From the NCBI GenBank assembly GCA_023954155.1, contig JAMLIO010000001.1:310001-374000 (forward strand): 64,000 nt of DNA, read 5' to 3'. Made by a program: the position numbers and the translations under genes. This document shows positions 8,864-18,295 of the stretch, piece by piece (position 1 is the stretch's first letter; each line of letters opens with the position of its first letter). Below the pieces are notes generated by a model. That model was not told the origin of the DNA. It ran no database searches and worked only from the letters and a program-made list of their open reading frames with translations. Source of the DNA: Pseudobdellovibrionaceae bacterium (GTDB taxonomy: Bacteria; Bdellovibrionota; Bdellovibrionia; Bdellovibrionales; UBA1609).

Positions 8864-9511
8864 ATGAAGTTTTTCATAGATACAGCAGACATTAGTGAAA
8901 TTAAAGATGCCCACAATAAGGGATGGATGGACGGAGTCACTACCAATCCTAGTTTGGTGGCCAAGACAGGTAAACCCCACAAAGAAGTGATTGCCTCCAT
9001 TTGTGAAATTGTGAAAGGTCCAGTATCTGCGGAGGTCTTAGCCTTAGATTCACAAGGTATGATCAAAGAAGGTAAAGAACTGGCAAAGATCGCTGATAAT
9101 GTTGTCGTAAAGATTCCCATGACCGAAGAAGGCATGATTGCGGTGAAGACTTTTGCGGCTGAAGGCATCCAAACCAATGTTACTCTTGTGTTTTCTCCCA
9201 TGCAGGCACTGCTAGCTGCTAAGGCAGGTGCGACGATGGTGTCACCTTTTGTAGGTAGACTAGATGACATTTCACATATTGGAATGGACATCATCTCTCA
9301 GATCCAGAGCATCTACAGAAACTACGATTTCCAGACTGAAGTCTTGGTGGCTAGCATAAGACACCCCATTCATTTATTGGAAGCCGCAATGATCGGAGCA
9401 GATATTGCGACTATTCCTTATAAGGTTTTCCCGCAGCTCACAAGACATCCTCTTACAGACAAAGGTCTAGAACAGTTCCTTGCGGATGCGCAAAAGGTTC
9501 CCAATGCCTAG
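8864..9511 (+). CDS. tal: Transaldolase, small FSA/TalC type
   Basis: A 215-residue TIM-barrel aldolase of the short transaldolase/fructose-6-phosphate aldolase family, transferring dihydroxyacetone units in the pentose-phosphate pathway. The N-terminus [13 protein letters not shown] and [12 protein letters not shown] are signature segments; the Schiff-base lysine is Lys83 in [10 protein letters not shown]. The C-terminal core ([29 protein letters not shown]) is intact. GGAGG at 8856 gives a strong ribosome-binding site. The stop overlaps the start of the next lipoprotein gene. Confidence 0.95.
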   Translation: MKFFIDTADISEIKDAHNKGWMDGVTTNPSLVAKTGKPHKEVIASICEIVKGPVSAEVLALDSQGMIKEGKELAKIADNVVVKIPMTEEGMIAVKTFAAEGIQTNVTLVFSPMQALLAAKAGATMVSPFVGRLDDISHIGMDIISQIQSIYRNYDFQTEVLVASIRHPIHLLEAAMIGADIATIPYKVFPQLTRHPLTDKGLEQFLADAQKVPNA

Positions 9512-9977
9512 TCATAAAGTGGTCAAGGCGACCTTTTTGTTACTCATCTGGACGTTGACTAGTCAAATGCTGGGGTGTGCAGCCAGTGGAGTGCAACTTC
9601 AGAACGTGGATAAGTCAACTATTGAGATTAAAAGAGGGATAGTCAAAGCTTTGCCTGTGAACTTACATTCCTCATCTGAGGATAACCGAGAGTTTATTTC
9701 TGTACCGTTTGTGCGTTACGGAAAAAAGATGAAACCTGCACGCAATGAACTCCAACGTGCCTATGCAAGAATCCTGATCAAAGGGGATAGAAGGCCCTAC
9801 ACTATTGAAGTGATCGTCCCTGTTGAAGAAGCCACAACACCCAACAGTGTTCAAAAGAATTTCCAAATTGTGGGGTATGATGAGCGAATAGCCAAGATTA
9901 TTCTGGCTAGGCTAAAGGCCTACCTCGAACAACGTCGAGGTGATACGAATCTCGTTGACGACTTCAGAGCATTTTAA
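9504..9977 (+). CDS. Putative lipoprotein, unknown function
   Basis: A 157-residue exported protein. ATG 9504 (MPSHKVV) is preferred because AAAGG lies just upstream and it opens a proper type II signal peptide ([17 protein letters not shown], lipobox MLGC). The mature part has no family I recognise; it is basic and ends [13 protein letters not shown]. The start codon lies inside the last codons of the transaldolase gene, so translation is probably coupled to it. Confidence 0.75.
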   Translation: MPSHKVVKATFLLLIWTLTSQMLGCAASGVQLQNVDKSTIEIKRGIVKALPVNLHSSSEDNREFISVPFVRYGKKMKPARNELQRAYARILIKGDRRPYTIEVIVPVEEATTPNSVQKNFQIVGYDERIAKIILARLKAYLEQRRGDTNLVDDFRAF

Positions 9978-10031
9978 CACAATAGAACAAGTTGGTTATT
10001 CAAAATAACTTTAACTAGTTTAAGAAGGTTA

Positions 10032-12161
10032 ATGAGATATTCAGCAGGGTTATTAGCATTTTTGGTTACATTAACTGGTCACGGTTTATCTGATATAGAG
10101 TACCGTGGTCTTGGTGTTAAATTGCAAATCTCAGCACAAAGAATGTCACCTGCCTTTGCCGCTCTTGAAGATACTCATAGTGTACCTGCGAGTATTCAAC
10201 TCGACTCCTCAGATAATTCAAAAAAGTTTAAACAAGAGCACCTTTACGCGGGTCGCCCTGAAACTGTTAAGGTTCAACTTCCCAAAGTTGTGATCGCAGC
10301 TAATACGACTTCACCACTCAATGAAGCCATTCAAAAAGCACATGAAGTTTTTGTAAACAGTGCTCCTATTTTAGTAGGAACAAATACAAGACAGCAGCTT
10401 GAGGGTTTTGTTGATACGACTCGCAAGATTAAAAAAAGCTTTAATATTCAACCTCCAATTCTTACTGCTCATACTTACGGGTTTAGAAAAGAGATCAATA
10501 ATAATAGGACAACAGAAGTTCAAAACTCAAAGTCGATCAATGTAGATGGTGTTGAAGTGCTTGTTGGTGGTGAGAACTTCCTGGCGTCAAATGTAAACTC
10601 TAAGAGTGCTACTCGCGAAACCTCTTCTGTGGGGATGCTGGCTTCTGCTTCGTTTAATCCTAATCTTATTTCTCAGCAGGCTGCAAAGTCAGTTTTAAAT
10701 CATGAAGTGGAGCGTGCTGTATTAAAAGGACAGATCATCTTGGCTGATGGTGCTGTTTACCCTGGTGAAACATTTAACTTTTATATTCAAAGAATCTTCG
10801 ATGGCATGACCCAAGAACGTGGTGCTGTTGATCCCTATACGGGTGAGTTTGAGATAGATGTGAATGCCCTAAGAGGTAAGCTCACTGTAGAACTTAGACA
10901 TGAAACAGGAGCTGCGATTGCCTATGGTGAATTGCAGCTAAACAAGCTCGGCAACCAAAATCAAAATATGGCAGAGCTTAAACTAAAGATGGTTCCTACG
11001 GATGAAATCTCTGTCATCGGGCAAGTCCTCTCTTATGAAAGTTTTGATGACATTGAAGTTGCGGTTGCAGGAGAACCAAGTCGTATTCATCTTGATGGTG
11101 ATGAAGAGTCTTTTAGAACAGATCGACAAGGTAAGTTTGAAGAAGCTCATGTGACATCAGGATCACAAATATTAGTAACTGCTTCACACCGTGGGTTTTG
11201 GAATACTATTGAATTAGCTGAATCAGGTAAACCCATACAACCTATCTTGCACTCTGATAACAGAATGCAAGTGATGATGGAACTGCTTGAGCCTTACCTT
11301 CCTAGATCAAAGATTTATTCTATCATTTGGGGAAGGGTCTCTCATGATGGAGCCCCTCTGGCAGGCGCTACAGTGACACTACAAGGTTATGAAGATCTAC
11401 AGCCTTTATATTTTAACTTTAGAATTCCCAATCCTAAGGCGACTCGTACAAGTGAAGATGGGTACTTTGCATTTATAAATCCTCCAGAGGGTTTGCATAT
11501 CCTTAAGGCCACCCATGCTAAAGTCAAAATCCCTTATGAAAGTACAATCGTAAAAGCACATCACACCAGTATAGCGCAACTAGAAACAGCACCCTTAAAA
11601 CCAGTGAATGTGAATATTAAAGAAGCCTTTAGAGCCACAGACGCTCATATTGCGGCTCGAGTTTCAGCTCCAGGAAGTACGTCTACCTGGTGGCTTTCTG
11701 CAAGAAAAAATAATGTGATCAATTTTTATGACCGCTCTACACCTATGCCTATGGATATTGACGCAGGCCCAGAGTTCGTCAGTACAAGTACATTTATCAA
11801 TCGAAGGCGAACTCATCTAGATGTACCACTTGTCAGAAAGAATTGGTTAGCAGGTGTCCTAGCAAGTAAAAAAGTTAATGTTTTACCATCAGCGGGCATG
11901 ATTATGGGTATGATCGAAGACGGTGCGCACAGCGTGGATCTAAGTCAAAAGACTCATGCCACCGCAATCATATACTTTGATAAAGCAGGCAGAGTTGTAG
12001 ATCGGATTCAAAAAGGTGGTGGCTTTATTGCAGTGAACGTCCCTCATGGGGTAACGACGGTTTCAGTCACCAATTCAATGGCAAAGACCTTTAAAACTTT
12101 ATCTCTTGTAGAATATGGAAGACTCAGCCTAGTGAGTGTTCCGCAAAGTCATACACATTAG
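10032..12161 (+). CDS. Large exported protein with carboxypeptidase-regulatory-like domains
   Basis: A 709-residue protein with a weak signal peptide (MRYSAGLLAFLVTLTG). After a long low-similarity N-terminal part it shows several beta-sandwich-like segments of the carboxypeptidase regulatory type: GQIILADGAVYPGETFNFYI (around 235), GQVLSYESFDDIEVAV (around 335), and the clearest, WGRVSHDGAPLAGATVTLQG...SEDGYFAFINPPEG (around 435-500). Such domains usually mediate adhesion or surface presentation. AAGAAGG precedes the ATG. The 3' end overlaps the convergent minus-strand gene by 4 bases. The function is unknown. Confidence 0.75.
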   Translation: MRYSAGLLAFLVTLTGHGLSDIEYRGLGVKLQISAQRMSPAFAALEDTHSVPASIQLDSSDNSKKFKQEHLYAGRPETVKVQLPKVVIAANTTSPLNEAIQKAHEVFVNSAPILVGTNTRQQLEGFVDTTRKIKKSFNIQPPILTAHTYGFRKEINNNRTTEVQNSKSINVDGVEVLVGGENFLASNVNSKSATRETSSVGMLASASFNPNLISQQAAKSVLNHEVERAVLKGQIILADGAVYPGETFNFYIQRIFDGMTQERGAVDPYTGEFEIDVNALRGKLTVELRHETGAAIAYGELQLNKLGNQNQNMAELKLKMVPTDEISVIGQVLSYESFDDIEVAVAGEPSRIHLDGDEESFRTDRQGKFEEAHVTSGSQILVTASHRGFWNTIELAESGKPIQPILHSDNRMQVMMELLEPYLPRSKIYSIIWGRVSHDGAPLAGATVTLQGYEDLQPLYFNFRIPNPKATRTSEDGYFAFINPPEGLHILKATHAKVKIPYESTIVKAHHTSIAQLETAPLKPVNVNIKEAFRATDAHIAARVSAPGSTSTWWLSARKNNVINFYDRSTPMPMDIDAGPEFVSTSTFINRRRTHLDVPLVRKNWLAGVLASKKVNVLPSAGMIMGMIEDGAHSVDLSQKTHATAIIYFDKAGRVVDRIQKGGGFIAVNVPHGVTTVSVTNSMAKTFKTLSLVEYGRLSLVSVPQSHTH

Positions 12162-12706
12162 TGGAAGTTTGCTCCATAAGCATAACCAAATTGGCAAATA
12201 GATTTTCCATCATCACCTAATACCGAGATTTCAGCACTGTAGGGGATGGTATGAAGAGAAATCTTTGCGCGTTCGGCCTTATCAAGATTGATATAAATAT
12301 CAAAAGGCTCGTTTAAGTTCTTGTGGATGAACTTCTGGAAATTAAACTTAGCATAAGACAGTTCACGAAAATGAGAATGGTCGGCCCATTTATCAAATTT
12401 AAAGGAATTGATGGCTTTGCCACTGCTATTGAGAATCTTGATTTCAACAACAGGACTTATTTTTCTTTGCAAAGCTTTATTAACTGCAAAGTAGTGAAAG
12501 AAAGTTTCGTCACTTTGGGCAGAATAAAGTGGAGTTTTGGTGTAGTTGATAAATTCAGAGCCATCATTTCTAAAGTCTTGCATCTCACGAATTCCCACTA
12601 CATCTTTACATTTTGCGGGTTTGGATGGCGCATGGGCATAAGCAATTTGCAGAGTGGTTAGACTTACAAGTAAAGTTTTAAATATAAAAATGAAATACTT
12701 ATTCAT
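12158..12706 (-). CDS. Exported protein of unknown function
   Basis: About 182 residues with an N-terminal signal peptide (YFIFIFKTLLVSLTTLQIAYA|HAPSK). I chose ATG 12706 over the TTG two codons upstream because GAGAGG sits 6 bases before it. The mature protein has three cysteines (one early, in AKCKDVVG, and one near the end, in SICQFGY) and a predicted all-beta character; no family was recognised. The gene lies 17 bases after the LAS-peptidase reading frame on the same strand, suggesting one transcript. Confidence 0.7.
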   Translation of the reverse strand: MNKYFIFIFKTLLVSLTTLQIAYAHAPSKPAKCKDVVGIREMQDFRNDGSEFINYTKTPLYSAQSDETFFHYFAVNKALQRKISPVVEIKILNSSGKAINSFKFDKWADHSHFRELSYAKFNFQKFIHKNLNEPFDIYINLDKAERAKISLHTIPYSAEISVLGDDGKSICQFGYAYGANFH

Positions 12707-12723
12707 TATCAACCTCTCGTATT

Positions 12724-13362
12724 TTATTTCTTAAATTGTTTCATCAAAGGTGCATCAAAAAAAGATCTTAACTCTGGACACACTTCATAGTCGGGTGAGT
12801 AGTTAGAGCAAGAGTTCTTCGCCTTTGTGGTTCCAGACTTAAAGCATACATGAATATGATTGTGATGGCCACCCGCATATCCAGAATGCCCTTCTTTTCT
12901 TAAAACAGGATCATTAAACAAGATATTAGTACCACCTAGTTCTTTTAACAATTTTAGAAGTTCACGCGTCTTGGCTCGGTCATAAGAGTCCGCGTTATAA
13001 TCAAGAGGACCAACTCCACTTTTTCTCATTGGTCTGATATCGACGCATTCCCCATCAGTATGGGATTTGTGACCATCAAATTTTCTATGCGTTCTATGAG
13101 AGATATCCCCAGTACTTAGGCGACAGCCATTGCTATTCCCGCCATCTTTACAATGATACTTCTTCCAAGTTTGTGTCAGCCTTGCAATTACACATGCGGT
13201 GAGAGGCTTAGCGTAGGTCTGAATTTCATCAGAAGCTCCTACCTTTGGATTGTCTTCAGTGGCGTAGTGGTAGCTTCCGCAGAAACCGCGTCTATCGTTG
13301 TGCATGCGTATTAAACCTCTGTTGGTTTCATATTTTACTGGTTTAGGCATTGTCCTGATCAT
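12724..13362 (-). CDS. LAS-type murein endopeptidase domain without its own signal peptide
   Basis: Up to 212 residues from ATG 13362. The zinc-binding LAS fold (M15/M74 families, murein or D-Ala metallopeptidases) is indicated by HKSHTDGECVDIRP (HxxxxxD spacing with acidic residues) and the C-terminal HHNHIHVCF. Six or more cysteines suggest an oxidising compartment, yet no signal peptide is encoded here. Coding-like sequence continues in frame upstream to codon 13429-13431 (YTQRFTEEERESHQRLFE) until TAA 13432-13434, and no Shine-Dalgarno precedes either ATG 13362 or ATG 13350. The gene upstream, in the same frame, supplies a signal peptide and SH3-like part, so this is probably the C-terminal half of an interrupted gene. 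Confidence 0.75.
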   Translation of the reverse strand: MIRTMPKPVKYETNRGLIRMHNDRRGFCGSYHYATEDNPKVGASDEIQTYAKPLTACVIARLTQTWKKYHCKDGGNSNGCRLSTGDISHRTHRKFDGHKSHTDGECVDIRPMRKSGVGPLDYNADSYDRAKTRELLKLLKELGGTNILFNDPVLRKEGHSGYAGGHHNHIHVCFKSGTTKAKNSCSNYSPDYEVCPELRSFFDAPLMKQFKK

Positions 13363-13464
13363 TTCAAAAAGTCTTTGATGAGATTCGCGTTCTTCTTCTG
13401 TAAAACGTTGTGTGTACCAGTCGTTATTATTTTAAAGAACACTGTCGCCATCGCCAACACCAAG

Positions 13465-14595
13465 TTAATCAGAGTCGGCCGAGGTGATCACTGATCCGCC
13501 ACTTTGACCGCCAGCAAGGTGATATGTGGGATTTACAGTGGTTTGCTGTTCATCAATCCAGCCGACAAACTCACCATCAGTATCATCACTGAATTCGACT
13601 TCAACAAAACACTTTTTACTGTCTCGATCACACTTACGATTTCCAGTGGCGATCAGTTCTGACCCTGAATTTAAAGGTTTCACACCATCCATAGGCTCAG
13701 AAGCGAGGAAAGGTTGAGTTTTAGGAATAAGAGCATCAATCCCTCTTAGGATATTGATCTGCTCACCTGCTTTGGGAATATTTGGATTATCTATATTAAA
13801 CTCTTCTGCTGCAATTGGAGCTGCAGGAGTGGACTTTTCAGAAGCGCCTACAGAGGTATCAACAGCAGGTGTTCCTCTGGTGGTATCGTCTCCTGTGTAA
13901 ACCACACCTCCAGAGGCAGCGGGTTTGATCACTTGATCATAATTGATGATCGCTTCGGGACTGATCCATGCGTCTACAGATTCACTGCGACCTCGAGAGT
14001 TCAGATAGTTGTATTGCACACTGACCAGACCATCGGCATTGACGATGGGTGTGTTAGGAGCCGAAAGTTTAACTTGAACATTCTGTTTACTGGCATCAAT
14101 ACCAAAAGTACTTCCTATACGGTCACCGTTTGCGTTTCTAATATTGTAGTTAGATTTTAGGGCAAGTTGGTTTGTCAGAGTACCTGGTTCACTTAATCTT
14201 GGAGCATCACCACTTAAATTATCAACTCCTTCTGCATCGGCCTCTTCAGTTGTAGGATGTGGTTCATCTACATTTGACTGTTGCACAGGTGCCGTGGTTT
14301 CGGCATCCACAGACACATATCGCCACTTACCGTTGATAAGAATGCGATGATAATATCTGTCTTTAATACAAGTATAAGTTCTATCTTTTGTTGATCCTGT
14401 TGAGTAGTCACGTTTTCCAAGCTTTCCATTTTTTAAGATATAATAAATCTTAAATCCAGATTTAATATTACAAGTGGTTCTATTTGAGGCATCAGCAGGG
14501 CTTGAATCCAGAAAAGTTAACGTAGCAGTCACACACACTATAAAGATGAATGACCAAACCATATTACTTATGCTTTTAAAGGCTTCGTGTTTCAT
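13465..14595 (-). CDS. Exported SH3-like domain protein, probable N-terminal part of an interrupted hydrolase gene
   Basis: A 376-residue protein with a signal peptide (MVWSFIFIVCVTATLTFL...ADA). The mature part has repeated SH3-like segments: FKIYYILKNGKLGKRDY..., LALKSNYNIRNANGDRIGS (around 145) and the C-terminal INILRGIDALIPKTQPF...FVGWIDEQQ. These are separated by acidic/Pro-Thr linkers. SH3-like domains commonly target murein. The frame ends at TAA 13465 and resumes after a second in-frame TAA (13432) as the LAS peptidase domain. Taken alone it has no catalytic domain. Confidence 0.75.
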   Translation of the reverse strand: MKHEAFKSISNMVWSFIFIVCVTATLTFLDSSPADASNRTTCNIKSGFKIYYILKNGKLGKRDYSTGSTKDRTYTCIKDRYYHRILINGKWRYVSVDAETTAPVQQSNVDEPHPTTEEADAEGVDNLSGDAPRLSEPGTLTNQLALKSNYNIRNANGDRIGSTFGIDASKQNVQVKLSAPNTPIVNADGLVSVQYNYLNSRGRSESVDAWISPEAIINYDQVIKPAASGGVVYTGDDTTRGTPAVDTSVGASEKSTPAAPIAAEEFNIDNPNIPKAGEQINILRGIDALIPKTQPFLASEPMDGVKPLNSGSELIATGNRKCDRDSKKCFVEVEFSDDTDGEFVGWIDEQQTTVNPTYHLAGGQSGGSVITSADSD

Positions 14596-14736
14596 GCTTA
14601 GTCTTAAGCAATGAGTGGACCAATTTTGTCACTGTTTAAAAATCAATAATATCAATAGGTTAACCATATTTTAAAATTCTGACTATGTTTAAAGTTTGGA
14701 CAGGACCTTAAAACTTTATCGTTTTACGACGTGTTT

Positions 14737-14742
14737 TATAAT
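14737..14742 (+). promoter_or_regulatory. Candidate -10 element (TATAAT)
   Basis: A perfect TATAAT lies 79 bases before the small gene at 14821. The matching -35 region is poor (TTTATC with a 16-base spacer). A TAAAGTTT, identical to the FliA -35 consensus, lies at 14690-14697, but no CCGATAA follows at the right distance. Confidence 0.35.
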
Positions 14743-14820
14743 GAGACACTACGTATAAGGGTGACTTGACTGGCAGGGCTTTATAAATCCAAAACAGAAC
14801 AAGTTTGAGGTGACAACATT

Positions 14821-15048
14821 ATGGATAAAAAGAAATTGATAGGCAGTCCAAGTGCAAATTTCCGAAGTGTAACTGATCTGATGCAAACGTCGGTTTTAAA
14901 TAAAGAGGAAAAATTAGCTGCTCTCTACAACTGGAAGTCCATGTGTGAATTGCAAAAAGCATCCACATCTGAAGGAATGGGTGGTGAGCGCACAACGCCC
15001 ATCGCAGATGTTCTTAAAGCCATTCGAGAGTTAGAGAATCAAAATTAA
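14821..15048 (+). CDS. Small conserved cytoplasmic protein
   Basis: A 75-residue soluble protein (MDKKKLIGSPSANFRSV...). Its layout, with 'LNKEEKLAALYNWK' in the middle and a C-terminal PIADVLKAIRELE, resembles short proteins widespread in Alphaproteobacteria in which an 'xLxxEQKxxILxxWE' motif precedes an ADVLxAxxxL tail. Their function is unknown. GTTTGAGGTGACAACATT upstream contains a ribosome-binding site (GAGG) at somewhat long spacing. It is a monocistronic-looking gene with about 130 bases before the next gene. Confidence 0.75.
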   Translation: MDKKKLIGSPSANFRSVTDLMQTSVLNKEEKLAALYNWKSMCELQKASTSEGMGGERTTPIADVLKAIRELENQN

Positions 15049-15179
15049 AGAGTTTTTTAAATAAAAGGCACATCCCGTTTTATTGAATGAATCTGGGAGA
15101 ACAACGTCAGTGAAGCTTGGTCAAATGTATGAACTATCCGATAAGACAAAAGCAACTCAAGGATTATAAGGTAGACTAT

Positions 15180-15791
15180 ATGAAATTTTTTTTAGTATTA
15201 CTTTGCGTATTTGTATTTGCGGCCGAGGCGAATTCACAGATCACTAGAGATGAAATCTTAGACCCAGAAATCCCGTTATTAGAGTTTAGTGTTAAAAAAT
15301 GGGGGGCTACTGGTGATGGTGAAACAGATGATTATGCTAGCATCCAAACGGCCATCAAGGCCCAAGAATCTTCGGGCAAAGTGATTTTGTATTTCCCTCC
15401 TGGAAGATATAAAGTCAGCCAAACTATAAGAGTGTCTGCACCCAAAGAAAGTTTTCATAAATTTAAATTTTTAATTCAAGGCGCAGGAGTTCGCGCAACC
15501 GAAGTTTTTGTGACCGACAAGAATAAGGATACTTTTTATATTGAGGGAAGAAGCGATAAGGACTATGCACAAGGTCTTTTTTCAGATTTAACATTAGGAC
15601 CAGAACGAAGTAAGGAGGACTTGGGTTGGCCCTTACAGGTTAAAAAAGTACAAAAGTCAGTGTTTAAAAAATTTGCAACCAAAGGCAGTAAATGTAGTGT
15701 TCGCAATACTGGAGAAGGCGGGGGCAACTCATTTAACTTTGATCCAGGACGAGTAGGAAAAAGTGCACGCTCTGGCTGCTTAGAGTTTTAA
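15180..15791 (+). CDS. Exported pectate-lyase-superfamily protein (short)
   Basis: About 203 residues from ATG 15180, which has AAGG 9 bases upstream and opens a signal peptide (FFLVLLCVFVFAAEANS). The mature N-terminus is the classic entry to a right-handed beta-helix of the pectate lyase 3 type: FSVKKWGATGDGETDDYASIQTAIKA, then ILYFPPGRYKVSQTI. The protein stops after about 200 residues, much shorter than the 350-600 usual for the family, so only the first few coils of the helix are present. Two cysteines near the end may close the fold. The substrate is unknown. Confidence 0.75.
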   Translation: MKFFLVLLCVFVFAAEANSQITRDEILDPEIPLLEFSVKKWGATGDGETDDYASIQTAIKAQESSGKVILYFPPGRYKVSQTIRVSAPKESFHKFKFLIQGAGVRATEVFVTDKNKDTFYIEGRSDKDYAQGLFSDLTLGPERSKEDLGWPLQVKKVQKSVFKKFATKGSKCSVRNTGEGGGNSFNFDPGRVGKSARSGCLEF

Positions 15792-15829
15792 TCCTGTTCT
15801 TGTATATCAGGTGACACGAAACAATGTTC

Positions 15830-15858
15830 AAAGGCCCATCAAAAAATGCAGGGCCTTT
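15830..15858. terminator. Bidirectional terminator-like hairpin
   Basis: AAAGGCCC (15830-15837) and GGGCCTTT (15851-15858) form a perfect 8-bp stem around 13 bases, between two convergent genes. T-tracts on both sides are short, so strength is uncertain. Confidence 0.55.
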
Positions 15859-15873
15859 CATGACTCAGAAACT

Positions 15874-16359
15874 CTATTTCACAATATATTTGCAGGAATA
15901 ATAAGGATCATCCTGCCAGTTGATGAGTGCTTGAGTTGTTACAATTTTTGATTGCTTATCATATAAAAATTCACTCACAGGCTCTGTAGAGTAGGGGTCG
16001 CAGTTCCAACGAAAGACCTCTCTGGTGCATGAGCGAGCTTCTGCTTTTATGGAGTACTGGTCTTCAACAAGATCAGAGGCATAACATCTAATTCCCCCAA
16101 AGATGTAACTAGAGTTTAGATCTCTACATACGGTTCCTTGATTTAACTCCCCAATGCGGAATTGATAGAAGCCACCAGTCTCTGTAGGTGTTGTAGCTGT
16201 CAACGTGAGTTCTTCGTTAGTGATGTTTAACGTTACATCTTGAGGGCAGTCCCAACTGTCAGGACCAGCTAGTTTTTGAACTAAACTCAGCTCAAGTGCA
16301 TGGGCAGTTGAAAATGAAAATAGTGAGACAGAAAGAAATAACCATAAAAATTTAAACAT
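15874..16359 (-). CDS. Exported cysteine-containing protein, unknown function
   Basis: About 161 residues from ATG 16359, preceded by AAAGGGG five bases upstream. A signal peptide (FKFLWLFLSVSLFSFSTAHA) is followed by a beta-rich domain with seven cysteines, likely in disulphides (SWDCPQD, TVCRD, IRCYA, RSCTRE, WNCDP, YSCKY). No family recognised. It is flanked by other exported-protein genes. Confidence 0.72.
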   Translation of the reverse strand: MFKFLWLFLSVSLFSFSTAHALELSLVQKLAGPDSWDCPQDVTLNITNEELTLTATTPTETGGFYQFRIGELNQGTVCRDLNSSYIFGGIRCYASDLVEDQYSIKAEARSCTREVFRWNCDPYSTEPVSEFLYDKQSKIVTTQALINWQDDPYYSCKYIVK

Positions 16360-16476
16360 ATAAACCCCTTTAAGCCCACAAAGGCTTCCTTGAGCCTTCA
16401 TACTATTAAAGAGTTTCTATTTTCAATTTTATTTTCTCAATAAAGAGGATTTGACGCAAGAATAACAAAGTGATCT

Positions 16477-17241
16477 TTATCTGGGTCTAATGTTGGGATC
16501 AAAAGGTGGTCTTACGGGTTCTAGAACTTCATGGGCGGGAATAAGGTCTGAGATCATTCCAGATTTTTCGTCGACCAATCGTTGTCCCGTAATCCAAAAA
16601 TAACCTGGGGTTGTAAAAACCCCATCTTCCCATTTTTGTTCGATCCATTCTTCCGAAACACCTGCACGAATAAAGAGTTTAAGATAGTCCCGAGTTCGAC
16701 TTTCATTGGGAATATTCGTAAAGGCGTTGGGGACCACTCCGTGTAACATAAAGACAGAAACCGCACCTGCTGTACGTTTTTGACCTTGTAAAAACAGTGG
16801 CACACACATGCTGCCACATGTCTCTCCATTAAGGACGGTGCTATCAAACTGGTAGCCGTTTAATTTAAGTTCATCAATCGCTTCAATGATTTTTAATCCT
16901 TCTTGTACAGAGCCCCCGCTTCTTGAGTTGAGTTTAAATAGAATGCGATGAGGAGCAGGAGGTAATGTGGATGCGATCTCTATAAATTTATCTGCCATAG
17001 GTGGAGCGATAAAGCCCTGCAAGTCGATATGAGTTTCAGAGGAATCTTTCATCTCGACTAATTTGGATTTGATTGTACCTGTTTCAGGTAGAAATAAAGC
17101 ATAGGATTCAGGGCTTGTCAGTAAGAAGGCCCCAGTTACAAATAGTGCGGATAAGAATTTATAAGTGCCGTTTTGTGGCCCTTGAAAGCATCTAGAAATG
17201 TTATAGCGTGGGGAACGTCTCATAGGCTCTGTAAACAGCAA
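16477..17241 (-). CDS. Periplasmic ClpP/crotonase-fold protein
   Basis: Up to 254 residues; the start is either 17241 or ATG 17223 (MRRSPRYN). After a hydrophobic export segment (FLSALFVTGAFLLTSPESYA), the protein has the ClpP-like layout of predicted periplasmic proteins in COG3904: NSRSGGSVQEGLKIIEAI, then CGSMCVPLFLQGQ with a serine in the nucleophile position, then SVFMLHG with the histidine position. It could be a serine peptidase or a non-proteolytic relative. Cysteines flank the putative nucleophile serine, which is unusual. Monocistronic by spacing. Confidence 0.72.
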   Translation of the reverse strand: MLFTEPMRRSPRYNISRCFQGPQNGTYKFLSALFVTGAFLLTSPESYALFLPETGTIKSKLVEMKDSSETHIDLQGFIAPPMADKFIEIASTLPPAPHRILFKLNSRSGGSVQEGLKIIEAIDELKLNGYQFDSTVLNGETCGSMCVPLFLQGQKRTAGAVSVFMLHGVVPNAFTNIPNESRTRDYLKLFIRAGVSEEWIEQKWEDGVFTTPGYFWITGQRLVDEKSGMISDLIPAHEVLEPVRPPFDPNIRPR

Positions 17242-17382
17242 ATATTAAGCCGAGTTTGAAAAGCGGACCCTCAAGTTTCTTAGTTCACCTAATCCATAAT
17301 TTGGCTATCAAACTCTGATTAAGATTTGGATTGCAGAACGTCTAGAGAAGTAAACTGCTTAGACCTATACCTTGATCCAGTT

Positions 17383-17399
17383 TGTATTTTTAAAATACA
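17383..17399. promoter_or_regulatory. Perfect palindrome, operator-like
   Basis: TGTATTTT-T-AAAATACA has two perfect 8-base arms around one base, lying 99 bases before the LysM lipoprotein gene. It could be a regulator site; no regulator is identified. Confidence 0.4.
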
Positions 17400-17497
17400 T
17401 ACCTTTGGATAGATCACTTATTTAACAGAAGGGATTTCAGTCCTGTATTTGGGTTCAGGCATTGTTCCATCTGGTAAAATCACAGATAATAAGAATT

Positions 17498-18295
17498 ATG
17501 AAAGCAACGAGAAACATTTTAAATGTTATTGTTTTATCTTTAGCATTTTCCAGTTTTGTAGCATGTACATCTGCACCAAAGAAGTCCGAAGTGGCAGCCA
17601 CTCCTAATGACAGCTATTTTAATACAGACACTAGTGAAAGTTATTCAGACAGTGATGCCTTCGATGCAGAAAGTGACGATTCATATAGTAATGCCGAAGA
17701 ATCTGGAGACACTTCAGCATACACATCTTATGAAACTTCTGATGTTGATTTGCCAGAAAGCCTTCCAACAAAAGAGGAAGAAGTTTCATCTTCTGCTTAT
17801 CAAAGCCCAGACGAAAGCCTAAGTGCGAGTTCCTATAATCATAATAATATGGGTGCCACAACCACTTATAAGGTGAAGCGTGGTGATACATTGATGAAGA
17901 TTGCTTTTGAATTTTATGGTGACTATTCAAAATGGAGAAATATTTATAATACCAATCGTGCGTTAATTGGGACTCCTGAGACTATGCCTACTGGGATCAC
18001 CCTAACAATCAATGATGTTAAAAATGATGTGCAAGTGGCTCGTAACGGAAACGCTTATGTGATTCAGCCCGAGGACACCCTTAAATCTATTTCTATGGAC
18101 CTTTATGGAACAACAGCAAAGTGGCAAAGCCTATGGCACAACAATCCCCAGCTGATCAAAGATCCTAATAGAATCTACCATGGGTTTACGATGTACTATG
18201 TTCCTGATCACAAGACTCGTCAGCTCTCAACGGAACATTACGAAGAGCCAGCTTCTGAACAGACTCAAGAAAGTGAAAGTAACTATTACGAGTAA
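17498..18295 (+). CDS. LysM-domain lipoprotein
   Basis: About 265 residues from ATG 17498 (MKATRNIL). The type II signal peptide ends in lipobox FVAC. An acidic Ser/Asp/Glu-rich linker (~100 residues) precedes a canonical LysM motif, YKVKRGDTLMKIAFEFYGDYSKWRNIYNTN, and a second LysM-like segment, YVIQPEDTLKSISMDLYGTTAKWQSLWHNN, so it probably anchors in the outer membrane and binds peptidoglycan. A weak hairpin with AAAGTGC/GCAC arms follows the stop. The acidic linker is typical of surface-tethered proteins. Confidence 0.85.
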   Translation: MKATRNILNVIVLSLAFSSFVACTSAPKKSEVAATPNDSYFNTDTSESYSDSDAFDAESDDSYSNAEESGDTSAYTSYETSDVDLPESLPTKEEEVSSSAYQSPDESLSASSYNHNNMGATTTYKVKRGDTLMKIAFEFYGDYSKWRNIYNTNRALIGTPETMPTGITLTINDVKNDVQVARNGNAYVIQPEDTLKSISMDLYGTTAKWQSLWHNNPQLIKDPNRIYHGFTMYYVPDHKTRQLSTEHYEEPASEQTQESESNYYE

